A stretch of DNA of 55,564 bases from a virus: positions 1-55,564 of IMG/VR virus record IMGVR_UViG_3300034251_000009; one strand, 5' to 3'. A program made the position numbers and the translations under genes. Below, piece by piece: positions 7,020 through 13,558 of the stretch (position 1 is its first letter; the number at the start of each line of letters is the position of its first letter). The notes under the pieces were generated by a model. It had not been told where the DNA came from. It ran no database searches and saw nothing but the letters and a program-made list of their open reading frames with translations.

Positions 7020-7194
7020 AGGCAAGAAGTACACGGTCGAGATGACCAACAACAACGGTCAGAAGGTTCCCATCACGCAGGTTCCGTTGGAGGGAGGCGT
7101 CGCCCGGGACCTCGCCGAGAAGATGCGCAAGCAGCTGCCGGCGGGATCGAGCGCCTACTTCGAGGTGCACGACGCCAAGGGCGGCAAGCGCTGA
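7015..7194 (+). CDS. Hypothetical small protein, beta-rich
   Basis: 59 residues. Unlike its helical neighbours it reads as a compact domain: KKYTVEMTNNNGQKVPITQ, then a helix ARDLAEKMRKQL, then SAYFEVHDAKGGKR. The last 18 bases (AAGGGCGGCAAGCGCTGA) are identical to the end of the gene at 7288-7428, and both genes share the 44-base repeat at their starts. Function unknown. Confidence 0.75.
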   Translation: MAGKKYTVEMTNNNGQKVPITQVPLEGGVARDLAEKMRKQLPAGSSAYFEVHDAKGGKR

Positions 7195-7205
7195 CGGTTT
7201 CCGTG

Positions 7206-7234
7206 GGTGCCCGGATCGAGCGGGTTCGGGCACC
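7206..7234. repeat. Stem-loop between micro-genes
   Basis: GGTGCCCG at 7206-7213 pairs with CGGGCACC at 7227-7234, leaving a 13-base loop. It lies in the only sizeable gap among the micro-genes and could be a processing or attenuation element. There is no U tract. Confidence 0.5.
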
Positions 7235-7248
7235 GGTGGTAACCGCCA

Positions 7249-7292
7249 GGCGAAGGCCGCCTGAGCAGGCAGAACGGAGTGAGTGAGATGGC
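7249..7292. repeat. 44-base direct repeat, copy 2
   Basis: Identical to 6976-7019. Here the upstream coding function is lost and the copy serves as leader and start of the gene at 7288. Confidence 0.95.
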
Positions 7293-7428
7293 GAAGGACG
7301 CACAGAAGGCCACCGGCAAGACCACCTCCGAGAAGGGGACGTCCGGGCCCGAGGAGGTCCGTCGGCTGCACCCGGGACAGCGGTGCGGTACCGGGTGCTT
7401 CCCCCAGCAGAAGGGCGGCAAGCGCTGA
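7288..7428 (+). CDS. Micro-protein sharing both ends with its neighbour
   Basis: 46 residues. The start lies in copy 2 of the 44-base repeat and the end is the same 18 bases as the gene at 7015-7194, but the interior (RRLHPGQRCGTGCFPQQ) is unrelated. The stop overlaps the next ATG. Function unknown. Confidence 0.65.
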   Translation: MAKDAQKATGKTTSEKGTSGPEEVRRLHPGQRCGTGCFPQQKGGKR

Positions 7429-7580
7429 TGGGCAAGACGACGACGGAGCTCGGCGACGACGGCCGGCCGGTGACGTACAAGTCGACCAGGGCGCGCCGTA
7501 AGAGCGAGTCGCGGCTGATCCCGCTCACGCCGGGCCCGCAGACACGCCTGCAGAGGATCGTCCGGGCGGCGGTCGGCTGA
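7428..7580 (+). CDS. Basic micro-protein
   Basis: 50 residues starting MGKTTTELGDDGRPVTYKST and continuing strongly basic (RARRKSESR). Overlaps its neighbours by one base at each end (TGATG). No known domain. Confidence 0.65.
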   Translation: MGKTTTELGDDGRPVTYKSTRARRKSESRLIPLTPGPQTRLQRIVRAAVG

Positions 7581-7741
7581 TGGGCGCGCAGAACTGCCGG
7601 GTGTGCGCGCGGAGCACGGCCTGGTGCGAGTGCTCGAAGGCCGTCAGGGCCTCACAGGGTCAGCCGACGCAGGGTCCTTCCGAGAACTTCCTGCTCAAGG
7701 AGCTGAAGCGGAGCAAGACCGAGAAGAGGGGAAAGCGCTGA
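7580..7741 (+). CDS. Micro-protein with N-terminal cysteine cluster
   Basis: 53 residues. Cysteines in CRVCARSTAWCEC suggest metal binding; the C-terminal half is basic and ends KRGKR. Its stop shares one base with the next ATG (TGATG). Function unknown. Confidence 0.65.
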   Translation: MGAQNCRVCARSTAWCECSKAVRASQGQPTQGPSENFLLKELKRSKTEKRGKR

Positions 7742-7875
7742 TGGGGCCGATAGGGCTGTTGTGCTGGCTGTTCGGCCACAAGGACCGGCCGCACTACGCG
7801 GCGACACCCCGGCGGCGGCTGCTCGGAGTTCAGTGCGACCGCTGCCTGCGGGTCGATCGCACGGAGGAGAAGTGA
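7741..7875 (+). CDS. Small zinc-ribbon-like protein
   Basis: 44 residues. CWLFGHK and, after a short spacer, CDRCLRVD give a C-x4-H plus CxxC arrangement, a pattern I recognise in small actinobacterial and phage proteins of unknown role. Overlaps its neighbours by one base (TGATG). Confidence 0.7.
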   Translation: MGPIGLLCWLFGHKDRPHYAATPRRRLLGVQCDRCLRVDRTEEK

Positions 7876-8036
7876 TGGGACGCAAGGAAGACGTCAAGGC
7901 GTTCAAGGACGCCAAGGCCAAGCAGGACGCGTACGTCGAGGGTCTGCCGAAGGGCAGCCCGGAGACCGCGAAGTACCTGGAGCTGAACCGCAAGACCAGC
8001 GCGGCGCTGGAGAAGCTGCCCTGGTACCGCCGGTGA
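7875..8036 (+). CDS. Hypothetical micro-protein
   Basis: 53 residues with regular helical charge pattern (KAFKDAKAKQDAYVEGL, then AKYLELNRKTSAALEKLPWYRR in pieces). Last of the micro-genes before the hairpin at 8052-8084. Function unknown. Confidence 0.68.
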   Translation: MGRKEDVKAFKDAKAKQDAYVEGLPKGSPETAKYLELNRKTSAALEKLPWYRR

Positions 8037-8051
8037 TCCGGTAACACCGGC

Positions 8052-8084
8052 GGGCGCGACCGAGATAGCAGCTCGGTCGCGCCC
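8052..8084 (+). terminator. Perfect 13-bp hairpin between the micro-genes and the translocase gene
   Basis: GGGCGCGACCGAG at 8052-8064 pairs perfectly with CTCGGTCGCGCCC at 8072-8084 around a 7-base loop, followed by CTTCCCCTTG. It looks like an intrinsic terminator with a weak U tract. No promoter is visible between it and the translocase start at 8115, so it may act as an attenuator setting translocase level. Confidence 0.75.
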
Positions 8085-8114
8085 CTTCCCCTTGCACACA
8101 GAGGAGCACCCAGC

Positions 8115-9854
8115 ATGGCAGAGCAGAAGGACGAGCACAGCCTCGGTGAAGTGTTGTGGCGTTACGTCGCAGGGCGCCCCCTGGATGGCCGCGACGGATA
8201 CCCGTACCTGCGCGCGGGGGCCGGCCTCGTGGCAGGCTGGCAGCGGCAGGCGTGGCGTCTTGTCGTCCCGACGGCGGGTGTTGCGACTGCCATGGACCCT
8301 GACTTCCAGCACGTCACCGGCGTTGGCGGTCTCGCTCTGCTCGCGGCGGTTAGGGGCCGCCAGCAGGTCGTCCGGCGGCGGTTCCACCGTGAGTACATCG
8401 CCCCGACGTTGGCTGCGATACAGCCGCCGCTGGGGATGCAGGGCGATGGCGTGACCCTGTACGTGGATGCGTCCCTGGGCAACCTGACCCCTCGGCTGGC
8501 CAAGCCGTTGTCGCCGGCGGAGGAGCGTCTGCGCGTCCTCTACGGCGAGCGGATCGAGCCGGTCGTGCGGTGGTTGCCGGAGCAGATACAGCGTGGTCTG
8601 TGGGCGGTGCAGCGTGCGGCACGGCCGGCGACATCGCGCATGGAGGTGTTCCGGCGTCCGGGTGAGCAGTTGGGTCCGCGTATCGAGCTGGTCGCGCGGA
8701 CGCCGTATCTGACCAGTGAGCAGCGGCTGCTCGTGTCGTCGATCATCAACAGCAAGATTCCGGTGTCTGACCTGGTGGAGTCGTGGCATCAGGTCGGCCC
8801 GAAGGTGACCGCCCGGTGGGTCGTGCGTAAGCGGCCGCCGTCGACCGTCGGGTACGACCTGGTTCTGGAGCACATGGCCCATCTGAAGGAGTGGGAGTTC
8901 TACATCGGCCAAGGTGCCGGGAACCGGCCGGTGGTCATCTCGCTGAAGGACGACTCTCCGCACATCGCCGTCAGCGCAGGTACCGGCGCCGGGAAGAGCG
9001 TGCTGGCCATGCTCATCGCGGTGCAGATCCTGGCTCGCGGTGGCGAGGTGCTGATCCTGGACCGCAAGGGCTCTCATCGATGGGCACTCGGCATGGAGGG
9101 CGTGGACTACTGCACGAAGGCCCACCAGATGCACGAGGCGCTGATCAAGTCGGCCGCGGAGGCAGATCAGCGCAACGACGATGCCCTGCACGAGGAGGAG
9201 GACTGGGATCCGGGCAAGCGCAAGCTGGTGATCTGCGAGGAGCTGAACGCGACGATCGGTCAGCTGAACAACTACTGGGCGGAGATCCGGGAGAAGAGCG
9301 ACCCGAAGAAGTCGCCGGCGGTGTCGGCCCTGGCTGATCTGCTGTTCATGGGTCGTTCGGCGAAGTACAACGTTCTGGCGATCGCTCAGATGCTGACGGC
9401 CCGGGCGATCGGCGGGCCGGAGGCGCGGGAGAACTTCGGGGTGCGGTGTCTGGCCCGGTACACCTCGAACAACTGGAAGATGCTGGTGCCGGAGGCTGCG
9501 ATGCCCCGGTCGTCACGGACGCTGGGCCGGTGGCAGGTAGTAATCGGTGGGCAGGCTACTGAAGTTCAGGTGGCCTTCCTGACGAACGCGCAGGCTCGCG
9601 CCCTCGGAAATCCGCGAAAAGACCCTGATAGCGCCCTGGGCAGCAATGTCCCTGGGGACGGGGACATGATGACCTTGCGGGACGCGATCGATGCCGGTGT
9701 TTTGCCCTGGTCGTACGAGGCGGCCAAGAAGCGGCTGCAGCGCGATGTCGGTAACCCACCGTCATCGCGCGGGAAGCGGGCCAACGCGGATCTGTACGCG
9801 CGCGCCGACCTGGCGGCGTGGGTGGTCCGGTCCCGGCAGGAGGTTCCGTCGTGA
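8115..9854 (+). CDS. FtsK/SpoIIIE-family DNA translocase, TraB/Tra-like
   Basis: 579 residues. Walker A is GTGAGKS at about 289-295, in SAGTGAGKSVLAML. A Walker B-like KLVICEE lies near 370-376. FtsK-like features include a hydrophobic LILDRKGSHRWAL after Walker A and AQMLTARAIGG downstream. The N-terminal 250 residues are not classical FtsK and contain only weakly hydrophobic stretches. The C-terminal 60 residues (DAGVLPWSYEAAKKRLQRDVG, in pieces) may form a winged helix for DNA recognition, as in Streptomyces TraB, which moves double-stranded plasmid DNA between mycelial cells. Next to an SpdB-like gene this supports a transfer role. No relaxase or Rep gene accompanies it. Confidence 0.85.
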   Translation: MAEQKDEHSLGEVLWRYVAGRPLDGRDGYPYLRAGAGLVAGWQRQAWRLVVPTAGVATAMDPDFQHVTGVGGLALLAAVRGRQQVVRRRFHREYIAPTLAAIQPPLGMQGDGVTLYVDASLGNLTPRLAKPLSPAEERLRVLYGERIEPVVRWLPEQIQRGLWAVQRAARPATSRMEVFRRPGEQLGPRIELVARTPYLTSEQRLLVSSIINSKIPVSDLVESWHQVGPKVTARWVVRKRPPSTVGYDLVLEHMAHLKEWEFYIGQGAGNRPVVISLKDDSPHIAVSAGTGAGKSVLAMLIAVQILARGGEVLILDRKGSHRWALGMEGVDYCTKAHQMHEALIKSAAEADQRNDDALHEEEDWDPGKRKLVICEELNATIGQLNNYWAEIREKSDPKKSPAVSALADLLFMGRSAKYNVLAIAQMLTARAIGGPEARENFGVRCLARYTSNNWKMLVPEAAMPRSSRTLGRWQVVIGGQATEVQVAFLTNAQARALGNPRKDPDSALGSNVPGDGDMMTLRDAIDAGVLPWSYEAAKKRLQRDVGNPPSSRGKRANADLYARADLAAWVVRSRQEVPS

Positions 9855-10102
9855 GTGGCGGCGACCTGTCGGGGTTCTTGATCGGCTTCGTGTCCGGTGC
9901 GGTCGTGTTCTGGCAACTGTCGCGGGTGTCCGAGCGGTTCCGTCGGGCCCGGCGGGACCTACGCGCGGCGCGTAAGGGCATCCGGACGCTGATCGAGATG
10001 GTCATCAGCCGTGGGTGGCAGGCCGTGAAGCTGTGGCTGTTGGTCACCGCCGTCCTAGGCGTCGTTGTCGCCGCCTGGCTCGGCAGCCGATCCGGCAAGT
10101 AA
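9851..10102 (+). CDS. Two-span membrane protein downstream of the translocase
   Basis: 83 residues from a GTG overlapping the translocase stop (GTGA). Hydrophobic helices at about 6-24 and 60-78 flank a strongly basic loop (RFRRARRDLRAARKGIR). Coupled translation and position suggest a membrane partner of the cytosolic translocase. Last gene of the rightward operon. Confidence 0.75.
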   Translation: MSGGDLSGFLIGFVSGAVVFWQLSRVSERFRRARRDLRAARKGIRTLIEMVISRGWQAVKLWLLVTAVLGVVVAAWLGSRSGK

Positions 10103-10137
10103 GAGAAGGTCGAGAAGCGCTGACCCACGACAAAAGG

Positions 10138-10173
10138 GCCCCGCCCCACGCCGGAGAAGGCATAGGGCGGGGC
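10138..10173. terminator. Bidirectional terminator between the converging operons
   Basis: GCCCCGCCC at 10138-10146 pairs with GGGCGGGGC at 10165-10173, with an inner GCC/GGC pair. TTT follows on the plus strand and the AAAA at 10132-10135 gives a U run for leftward transcripts. It ends both the rightward transfer-like operon and the long leftward late operon. Confidence 0.85.
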
Positions 10174-10258
10174 TTTGATCTCTATCTCTGCTGGTCAGAT
10201 AGGCAAAGCCGCTGAGAGCGCCGCTGAGCCAAGATCTGGGCAGGCCTGGGGTGATGGG

Positions 10259-10612
10259 CTACGCCCGATCGGCGGTGAAGGCCCGCTGAGCGGCCGCCGA
10301 GGCGCCGACGGGCTTCCACAGCCCGAAGTGCACGACGGCCGCGATCGCGAAGTTGACGGCGATGCTGATGGCCACCGGTACGAGCGCGAAGTCCACCGCG
10401 GTGTTCTCGGCCTGGAGCCACGCCTCGAGGAAACTCTTGATCGCGGCGGCGGCGAGCAGCAGCACGGCCTTGACGCCGGGGCTGGTCGTCCGGGTGGTGA
10501 CGATCCCGACGAGCAGCGGGAGCAGCACGGTGACGGCGAGGCTGAGCAGGCCGCTGATGCTGGACGGGTCGAAGCCGTAGACGGGCAGAGCGGGGATGTC
10601 GGACTCGGTCAT
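10259..10612 (-). CDS. Holin-like membrane protein
   Basis: 117 residues. A short polar N terminus (MTESDIPALPVYGFD) is followed by three hydrophobic helices at about 18-40, 46-66 and 73-98, and a basic tail. Size, topology and location at the end of the lysis region fit a holin or a similar lysis membrane protein. It is the last gene before the bidirectional terminator. Assignment is by architecture. Confidence 0.65.
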   Translation of the reverse strand: MTESDIPALPVYGFDPSSISGLLSLAVTVLLPLLVGIVTTRTTSPGVKAVLLLAAAAIKSFLEAWLQAENTAVDFALVPVAISIAVNFAIAAVVHFGLWKPVGASAAAQRAFTADRA

Positions 10613-10698
10613 GACGGTGCTCCGATCTTGGAATTCAAGGGGACGGCCCGAAACCTGAATTCGGAGCCGGACGGTTCAGGCCGACGTACATTCGCCGG
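10613..10698. other. Divergent intergenic region in the lysis cluster
   Basis: Short region between the leftward holin-like gene and the rightward gene at 10699. It has an imperfect inverted pair, GAATTCAAGG at 10631-10640 and CCTGAATTC at 10654-10662, and a TACATT at 10687-10692 that could be a -10 box for a nearly leaderless transcript of the gene at 10699. No good -35 is seen. Confidence 0.4.
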
Positions 10699-11028
10699 AT
10701 GGACCGGATCGACCTGACGCACGAGTTCGGCGTCGACCGGCAGCGGGCCTGGCGGGACCGGCCCACCGCGGCGTCAAACCTGCAGCGGGTGGTGTTCGGC
10801 CGGCTGGCTGACGGCCGCTGGTTCGCCGATGCCGGCGACCGCGAGGGCGCGTACGTGTTCAACGCCGACGAGCGTGGCGAGCAGCTGGCGTTGCGGCTGG
10901 CGTACCGGTGGATGCGCGAGTCGGGCCGGCGGTGGTTCGCGACGCCGGCGGCGTACGACAACCGGTCGGAGCCGGTCGACGGGTTGCCCTGGGTGCGCCG
11001 CGGCGGTGAGTGGTTCCTCGAGGACTGA
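10699..11028 (+). CDS. Hypothetical protein, rightward in the lysis region
   Basis: 109 residues, rich in Trp, Arg and Asp (RAWRDRP, LADGRWFADAGD, WMRESGRRWFATPAAYDN, WVRRGGEWFLED). It looks like a compact soluble domain and uses the same GC-rich third positions as neighbours. Orientation is opposite to the surrounding late genes, so it is likely expressed at another time, for example in lysogeny. No family recognised. Confidence 0.7.
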   Translation: MDRIDLTHEFGVDRQRAWRDRPTAASNLQRVVFGRLADGRWFADAGDREGAYVFNADERGEQLALRLAYRWMRESGRRWFATPAAYDNRSEPVDGLPWVRRGGEWFLED

Positions 11029-11068
11029 GAAGCCCGAGTCGGCGTACGAGGGGTGGAACACTGTGCGG

Positions 11069-11332
11069 ATGACCGATGCGGCCGCCAGTAGTGAACTGCC
11101 CAGCCCGATGTACGTCACCCTGCGCTGGGACCGCTACCCGACCTGGCCATCAGCAGCCATCGGGTCGATCGTCGACAACCTCGACGAGGCGACTGCAGGC
11201 GCTCAGCTGGAGACGGAGAGGGCTCAGGCCCGCGGTTCTTCCGCGCGGTTCACGGTTCACGCAGTGCAGTGGCCCCCGTTGCACGACACTGCCGAACGGC
11301 ACGCCCGAGAATTACACAGGGGTAGTTCGTGA
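11069..11332 (+). CDS. Hypothetical protein
   Basis: 87 residues from ATG at 11069; an in-frame GTG at 11063 with GAGGGG upstream is an equally good start. The sequence MYVTLRWDRYPTWP followed by an amphipathic helix and SSARFTVHAVQWPPL suggests a small alpha/beta domain. Follows the gene at 10699 by 40 bases. Function unknown. Confidence 0.6.
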   Translation: MTDAAASSELPSPMYVTLRWDRYPTWPSAAIGSIVDNLDEATAGAQLETERAQARGSSARFTVHAVQWPPLHDTAERHARELHRGSS

Positions 11333-11415
11333 TCTTCGGCCCGGGTCGCAGGTAGCGTCGCCGGGGTGGAGCCCGTGGTGGAGAGCGCGCTGCAGACCCC
11401 CGGCAGACGCTGCCA

Positions 11416-11967
11416 TCAGCCGTCTAACTTATCCTTGCGGTACCTTTCACGCTTGGCGGCTCTCATGCACTCGCGACAACGCTTGCCTTTGCTGTCGCGA
11501 TAGGTGTTTTCAGCATCGAACCTATGCCCGCGCTTACACTCCGTCTTGAATCGGGATCGCTTCCCGAACTTTTCTTCTTGCTTTTCTCTTTCGCGATCGG
11601 CGTGGCACTTTCGGCAGCTTCTAACGTATCCGCGCCGCGAGCCTGGTCGAGGCTGGCGATAGGTGTTCTCCTCATCCCACGGGTGACCCCTCCTGCAGGT
11701 TCTGGCAGGCTCCGGCAGGGCCGGTCGCTTCTCCCACCGACGTCTGCGCAGGTTCTCCTCGCGGCTCACATCCTCAAGATGCGCCGGTGATGCGCATGCA
11801 GGCTTACGGCACAGGTGATCTACCTCGCCAGCGGGCGGCCCCACGAAAATCTCGTACATCGTTCGGTGCACGAATTTGGTGGTCCCGTTGTACCAACTCC
11901 TGCCGTACCCGTGCAAATGCGGACCGGTCCATATTAGGCAAGGTCCGATCAGCGGCCGTCCGAGCAC
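11416..11967 (-). CDS. HNH homing endonuclease
   Basis: About 183 residues from a GTG at 11967. The HNH core is VHRTMYEIFVGPPAGEVDHL, followed by CRKPACASPAHLEDVSREEN. Downstream are two repeated CxRGH...ENTYR zinc-finger-like units (CRRGHPWDEENTYR, CKRGHRFDAENTYR) each with CRxC, a hallmark of free-standing phage HNH proteins. The N terminus (CLIWTG) lacks the usual leader, so the start may be off. The gene and its flanks are noticeably lower in GC than the rest of the phage, indicating recent acquisition. Confidence 0.88.
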   Translation of the reverse strand: MLGRPLIGPCLIWTGPHLHGYGRSWYNGTTKFVHRTMYEIFVGPPAGEVDHLCRKPACASPAHLEDVSREENLRRRRWEKRPALPEPARTCRRGHPWDEENTYRQPRPGSRRGYVRSCRKCHADREREKQEEKFGKRSRFKTECKRGHRFDAENTYRDSKGKRCRECMRAAKRERYRKDKLDG

Positions 11968-12217
11968 GTCGTGAGCTGTCGGTGCCGGATGAATGATAAG
12001 TCTTGCCGACAGCCGCTCAGCGGGGGATGGTCTATGTGTAGAGATACCAATAGTCTATCAGTTGAATGCGCTATACGAATTGACTTGATGACTACCTACA
12101 AAGACTCAACGCAGGCTTCCTGAACGGCACGACGGTGGTGCACGACCGGGCGGTCATCGCCGTCGTGCAGCGGGTCCTCGGCGACGCGATGGCGACCCTG
12201 GAGCCGGCCGACGCTGC
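11968..12217. other. AT-rich flank of the HNH insertion
   Basis: From about 11990 to 12110 the sequence is AT-rich (for example TCTATGTGTAGAGATACC) and holds no credible gene. From 12084 the plus strand carries the 3' remnant of the split gene. The boundary of the insertion is probably between 12080 and 12115. Confidence 0.5.
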
Positions 12218-12460
12218 CTAGGGTGTTGAATCCGGCAGGGCCAGGCCGTCGGCCCGTTCGCGGACCAGTGCCGAGATCACGCTCGGGGGCAGCGGGAACG
12301 ACGGACCGCGGTCGATCTCATCAGCCATCATCCGCAGTGCCGCGGCGACCCCCGCTCCGACGATCTCGTCGCGGTGGACAGTGCCGAGATCTCGACCGAT
12401 CCGCGAAATGGCAACGTCTTCGATCGCCTCAGCGGCGGCCGTGATCATATCGTCGGCCAT
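12218..12460 (-). CDS. Hypothetical protein
   Basis: 80 residues beginning MADDMITAAAEAIEDVAISR, with an alanine-rich helical middle (AGVAAALRMMADEIDRG) and a proline-containing end. ATG at 12460 has GAGGGG upstream. A 17-bp palindrome at 12478-12494 lies immediately upstream. Its 3' end overlaps the stop of the rightward remnant by a few bases. Function unknown. Confidence 0.7.
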   Translation of the reverse strand: MADDMITAAAEAIEDVAISRIGRDLGTVHRDEIVGAGVAAALRMMADEIDRGPSFPLPPSVISALVRERADGLALPDSTP

Positions 12461-12477
12461 GGAACCCCTCGATTGAT

Positions 12478-12494
12478 AGATGAACTGTTCATCT
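12478..12494. promoter_or_regulatory. 17-bp perfect palindrome upstream of the gene at 12460
   Basis: AGATGAAC at 12478-12485, a central T, and GTTCATCT at 12487-12494. It is 18 bases upstream of the start codon and is best read as a dimeric regulator site. The GAAC...GTTC spacing does not match the actinobacterial LexA box. Confidence 0.55.
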
Positions 12495-12533
12495 GGTCAC
12501 GGATTTGTGGTCGTTGACGCAGCCTGACGGTGG

Positions 12534-12656
12534 GACGCCCCGGGGCCTGTCACGAGACGCCGCGAAGAGCTCGTGAGTCCGGCACCCGCCCTGCTACCTG
12601 TGGGGGCACCTGTGGCGGGGCGGGACCGGTTGCCGGACGGCAGGCCCCGGGGCGTC
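12534..12656. ncRNA. Nested inverted-repeat element, candidate structured RNA
   Basis: An outer 16-bp perfect stem (12534-12549 with 12641-12656) encloses two hairpins. The first pairs TCACGAG at 12550-12556 with CTCGTGA at 12570-12576 (13-base loop). The second pairs GTCCGGCA at 12577-12584 with TGCCGGAC at 12631-12638 and, inside, CCCGCCC at 12585-12591 with GGGCGGG at 12618-12624. Helices abut, leaving only GG unpaired at the junction, so either strand folds as a three-way junction. It lies between two leftward genes. It could be a noncoding RNA, a processing site or a small element with terminal inverted repeats. Confidence 0.55.
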
Positions 12657-12666
12657 GTCTGTGGGA

Positions 12667-13149
12667 TCAGCAGGTCTGTGACGGTGGCGGCGGCACCGGG
12701 TTGCGCTGACGGTCCGCCTCGATGCCCGCCCGTTCCTGGCGGATCCGGTCCCGCTGCGCCTCGTTGGCGTCGAGGACCTTGGACGTTTCCGTCGACACCT
12801 TCAGCAGGTTCGCGAACTCCGCCTCCCGCCGGTCACGGTCACCGTCCGGGTTGCCGAGGCTGGCCAGCAGCCGCGCCATGGCGGCCTGATCGGCGCGGTA
12901 CCGTGCCCGGTCGGAGTCGTCGATACGCCCCTCGGCGTCGTTGAGCCGGCGGTCTTCGGCGGCCGCGTTGGCCCGGGCCGCGGTCGATACCGCGGACTGG
13001 TCGGCGTAGGCGGCCAGGCAACCGGACACCCGCGCGTAGCCGTAGGTGAGCCCACCGAGGACGAGCAGGTAGACCAGCATGCCGACGCTGATGATCCGTA
13101 CGGCTTTCGGGGTGCCGAGGGCCCCCCAGAATCCGGTCTTGTCGGGCAT
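12667..13149 (-). CDS. Membrane-anchored coiled-coil protein of the lysis region
   Basis: 160 residues. One transmembrane helix at about 17-40, then a long charged coiled coil (ARANAAAEDRRLNDAEGRI ... EAQRDRIRQERAGIEADRQR) and a proline-rich end with a terminal cysteine. The N-in, helix-then-coiled-coil layout resembles an i-spanin, but hosts of this type have no outer membrane of the enteric kind. Likely a lysis accessory or envelope protein. Confidence 0.7.
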   Translation of the reverse strand: MPDKTGFWGALGTPKAVRIISVGMLVYLLVLGGLTYGYARVSGCLAAYADQSAVSTAARANAAAEDRRLNDAEGRIDDSDRARYRADQAAMARLLASLGNPDGDRDRREAEFANLLKVSTETSKVLDANEAQRDRIRQERAGIEADRQRNPVPPPPSQTC

Positions 13150-13281
13150 TCAGCGTCGCCTTCCGTGGTGTTGTCGTGTTGCCCATTCCCAGGCTTTGCG
13201 GCCGCCCCAGCCGAGGGCCGCCCAGCCGCCGACCATCAGCGCGGACAGGGCCACGTAGGTGAGCGCGTCGGTGCCGCTCAT
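13150..13281 (-). CDS. Small membrane protein
   Basis: 43 residues, MSGTDALTYVALSALMVGGW at the start, one hydrophobic helix (6-26) and a basic tail (RQHHGRRR). Its stop is directly followed by the ATG of the gene at 13149. Probable lysis-region accessory protein. Confidence 0.7.
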   Translation of the reverse strand: MSGTDALTYVALSALMVGGWAALGWGGRKAWEWATRQHHGRRR

Positions 13282-13556
13282 CGGCCCGCTCCCGGGGCGG
13301 TCGGCGCGACAGGAGGGTCGGGTGGGGTGTCGCCACCGGGCGCCGCGGCGACGGTCTTCCAGGGCGCGTACAGAGCGGTGTACGGGGCGAGCGGGATTCC
13401 CCAGAAGTAGAACGGCGGCAGAGATTCGAGGACCTTGGCGCCGGTGGTGAACAGCTGGATGACAGCGGCGCCGCCGTAGACGATCCAGAAGCCCATCACA
13501 CACAGCATGATCAGATCCCGGACCTGCTCGGCCCTGGTGCGAGTGGTTGGGGCCAA
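13278..13556 (-). CDS. Small membrane protein of the lysis region
   Basis: Up to 92 residues from a TTG at 13556 (APTTRTRAEQVRDL as a basic cytoplasmic start), or 76 from an ATG at 13508; neither has a strong ribosome site. Contains a hydrophobic helix (MLCVMGFWIVYGGAAVIQLF region) and a second weaker hydrophobic stretch (PPFYFWGIPLAPYTALY), then a proline-rich tail. It overlaps the next gene by four bases. Possibly a second holin component. Confidence 0.65.
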   Translation of the reverse strand: MAPTTRTRAEQVRDLIMLCVMGFWIVYGGAAVIQLFTTGAKVLESLPPFYFWGIPLAPYTALYAPWKTVAAAPGGDTPPDPPVAPTAPGAGR

Positions 13557-13558
13557 AG

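Larger units (their letters stand above)
11366..12221 (+). pseudogene. Small rightward gene apparently split by the HNH insertion
   Basis: A GTG at 11366 opens VEPVVESALQT and the coding character ends near 11410 where AT-richer DNA begins. After the HNH block, the plus strand from about 12084 reads FLNGTTVVHDRAVIAVVQRV and on to a TAG at 12219-12221, again with GC-rich third positions. The two pieces together would make a small protein of about 50-60 residues. The interpretation that one gene was interrupted is an inference from orientation, codon bias and placement. Confidence 0.45.

Noticed and set aside
4004-10102. Interpreting the rightward operon as a host contig chimera
   Set aside because: It is flanked by phage genes on both sides with a clean bidirectional terminator, and the closed-circle overlap argues against a chimeric join, although read mapping would settle it.
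12478-12494. LexA (SOS) box
   Set aside because: The palindrome has GAAC-N1-GTTC, whereas the actinobacterial box needs a 4-base spacer between GAAC and GTTC.
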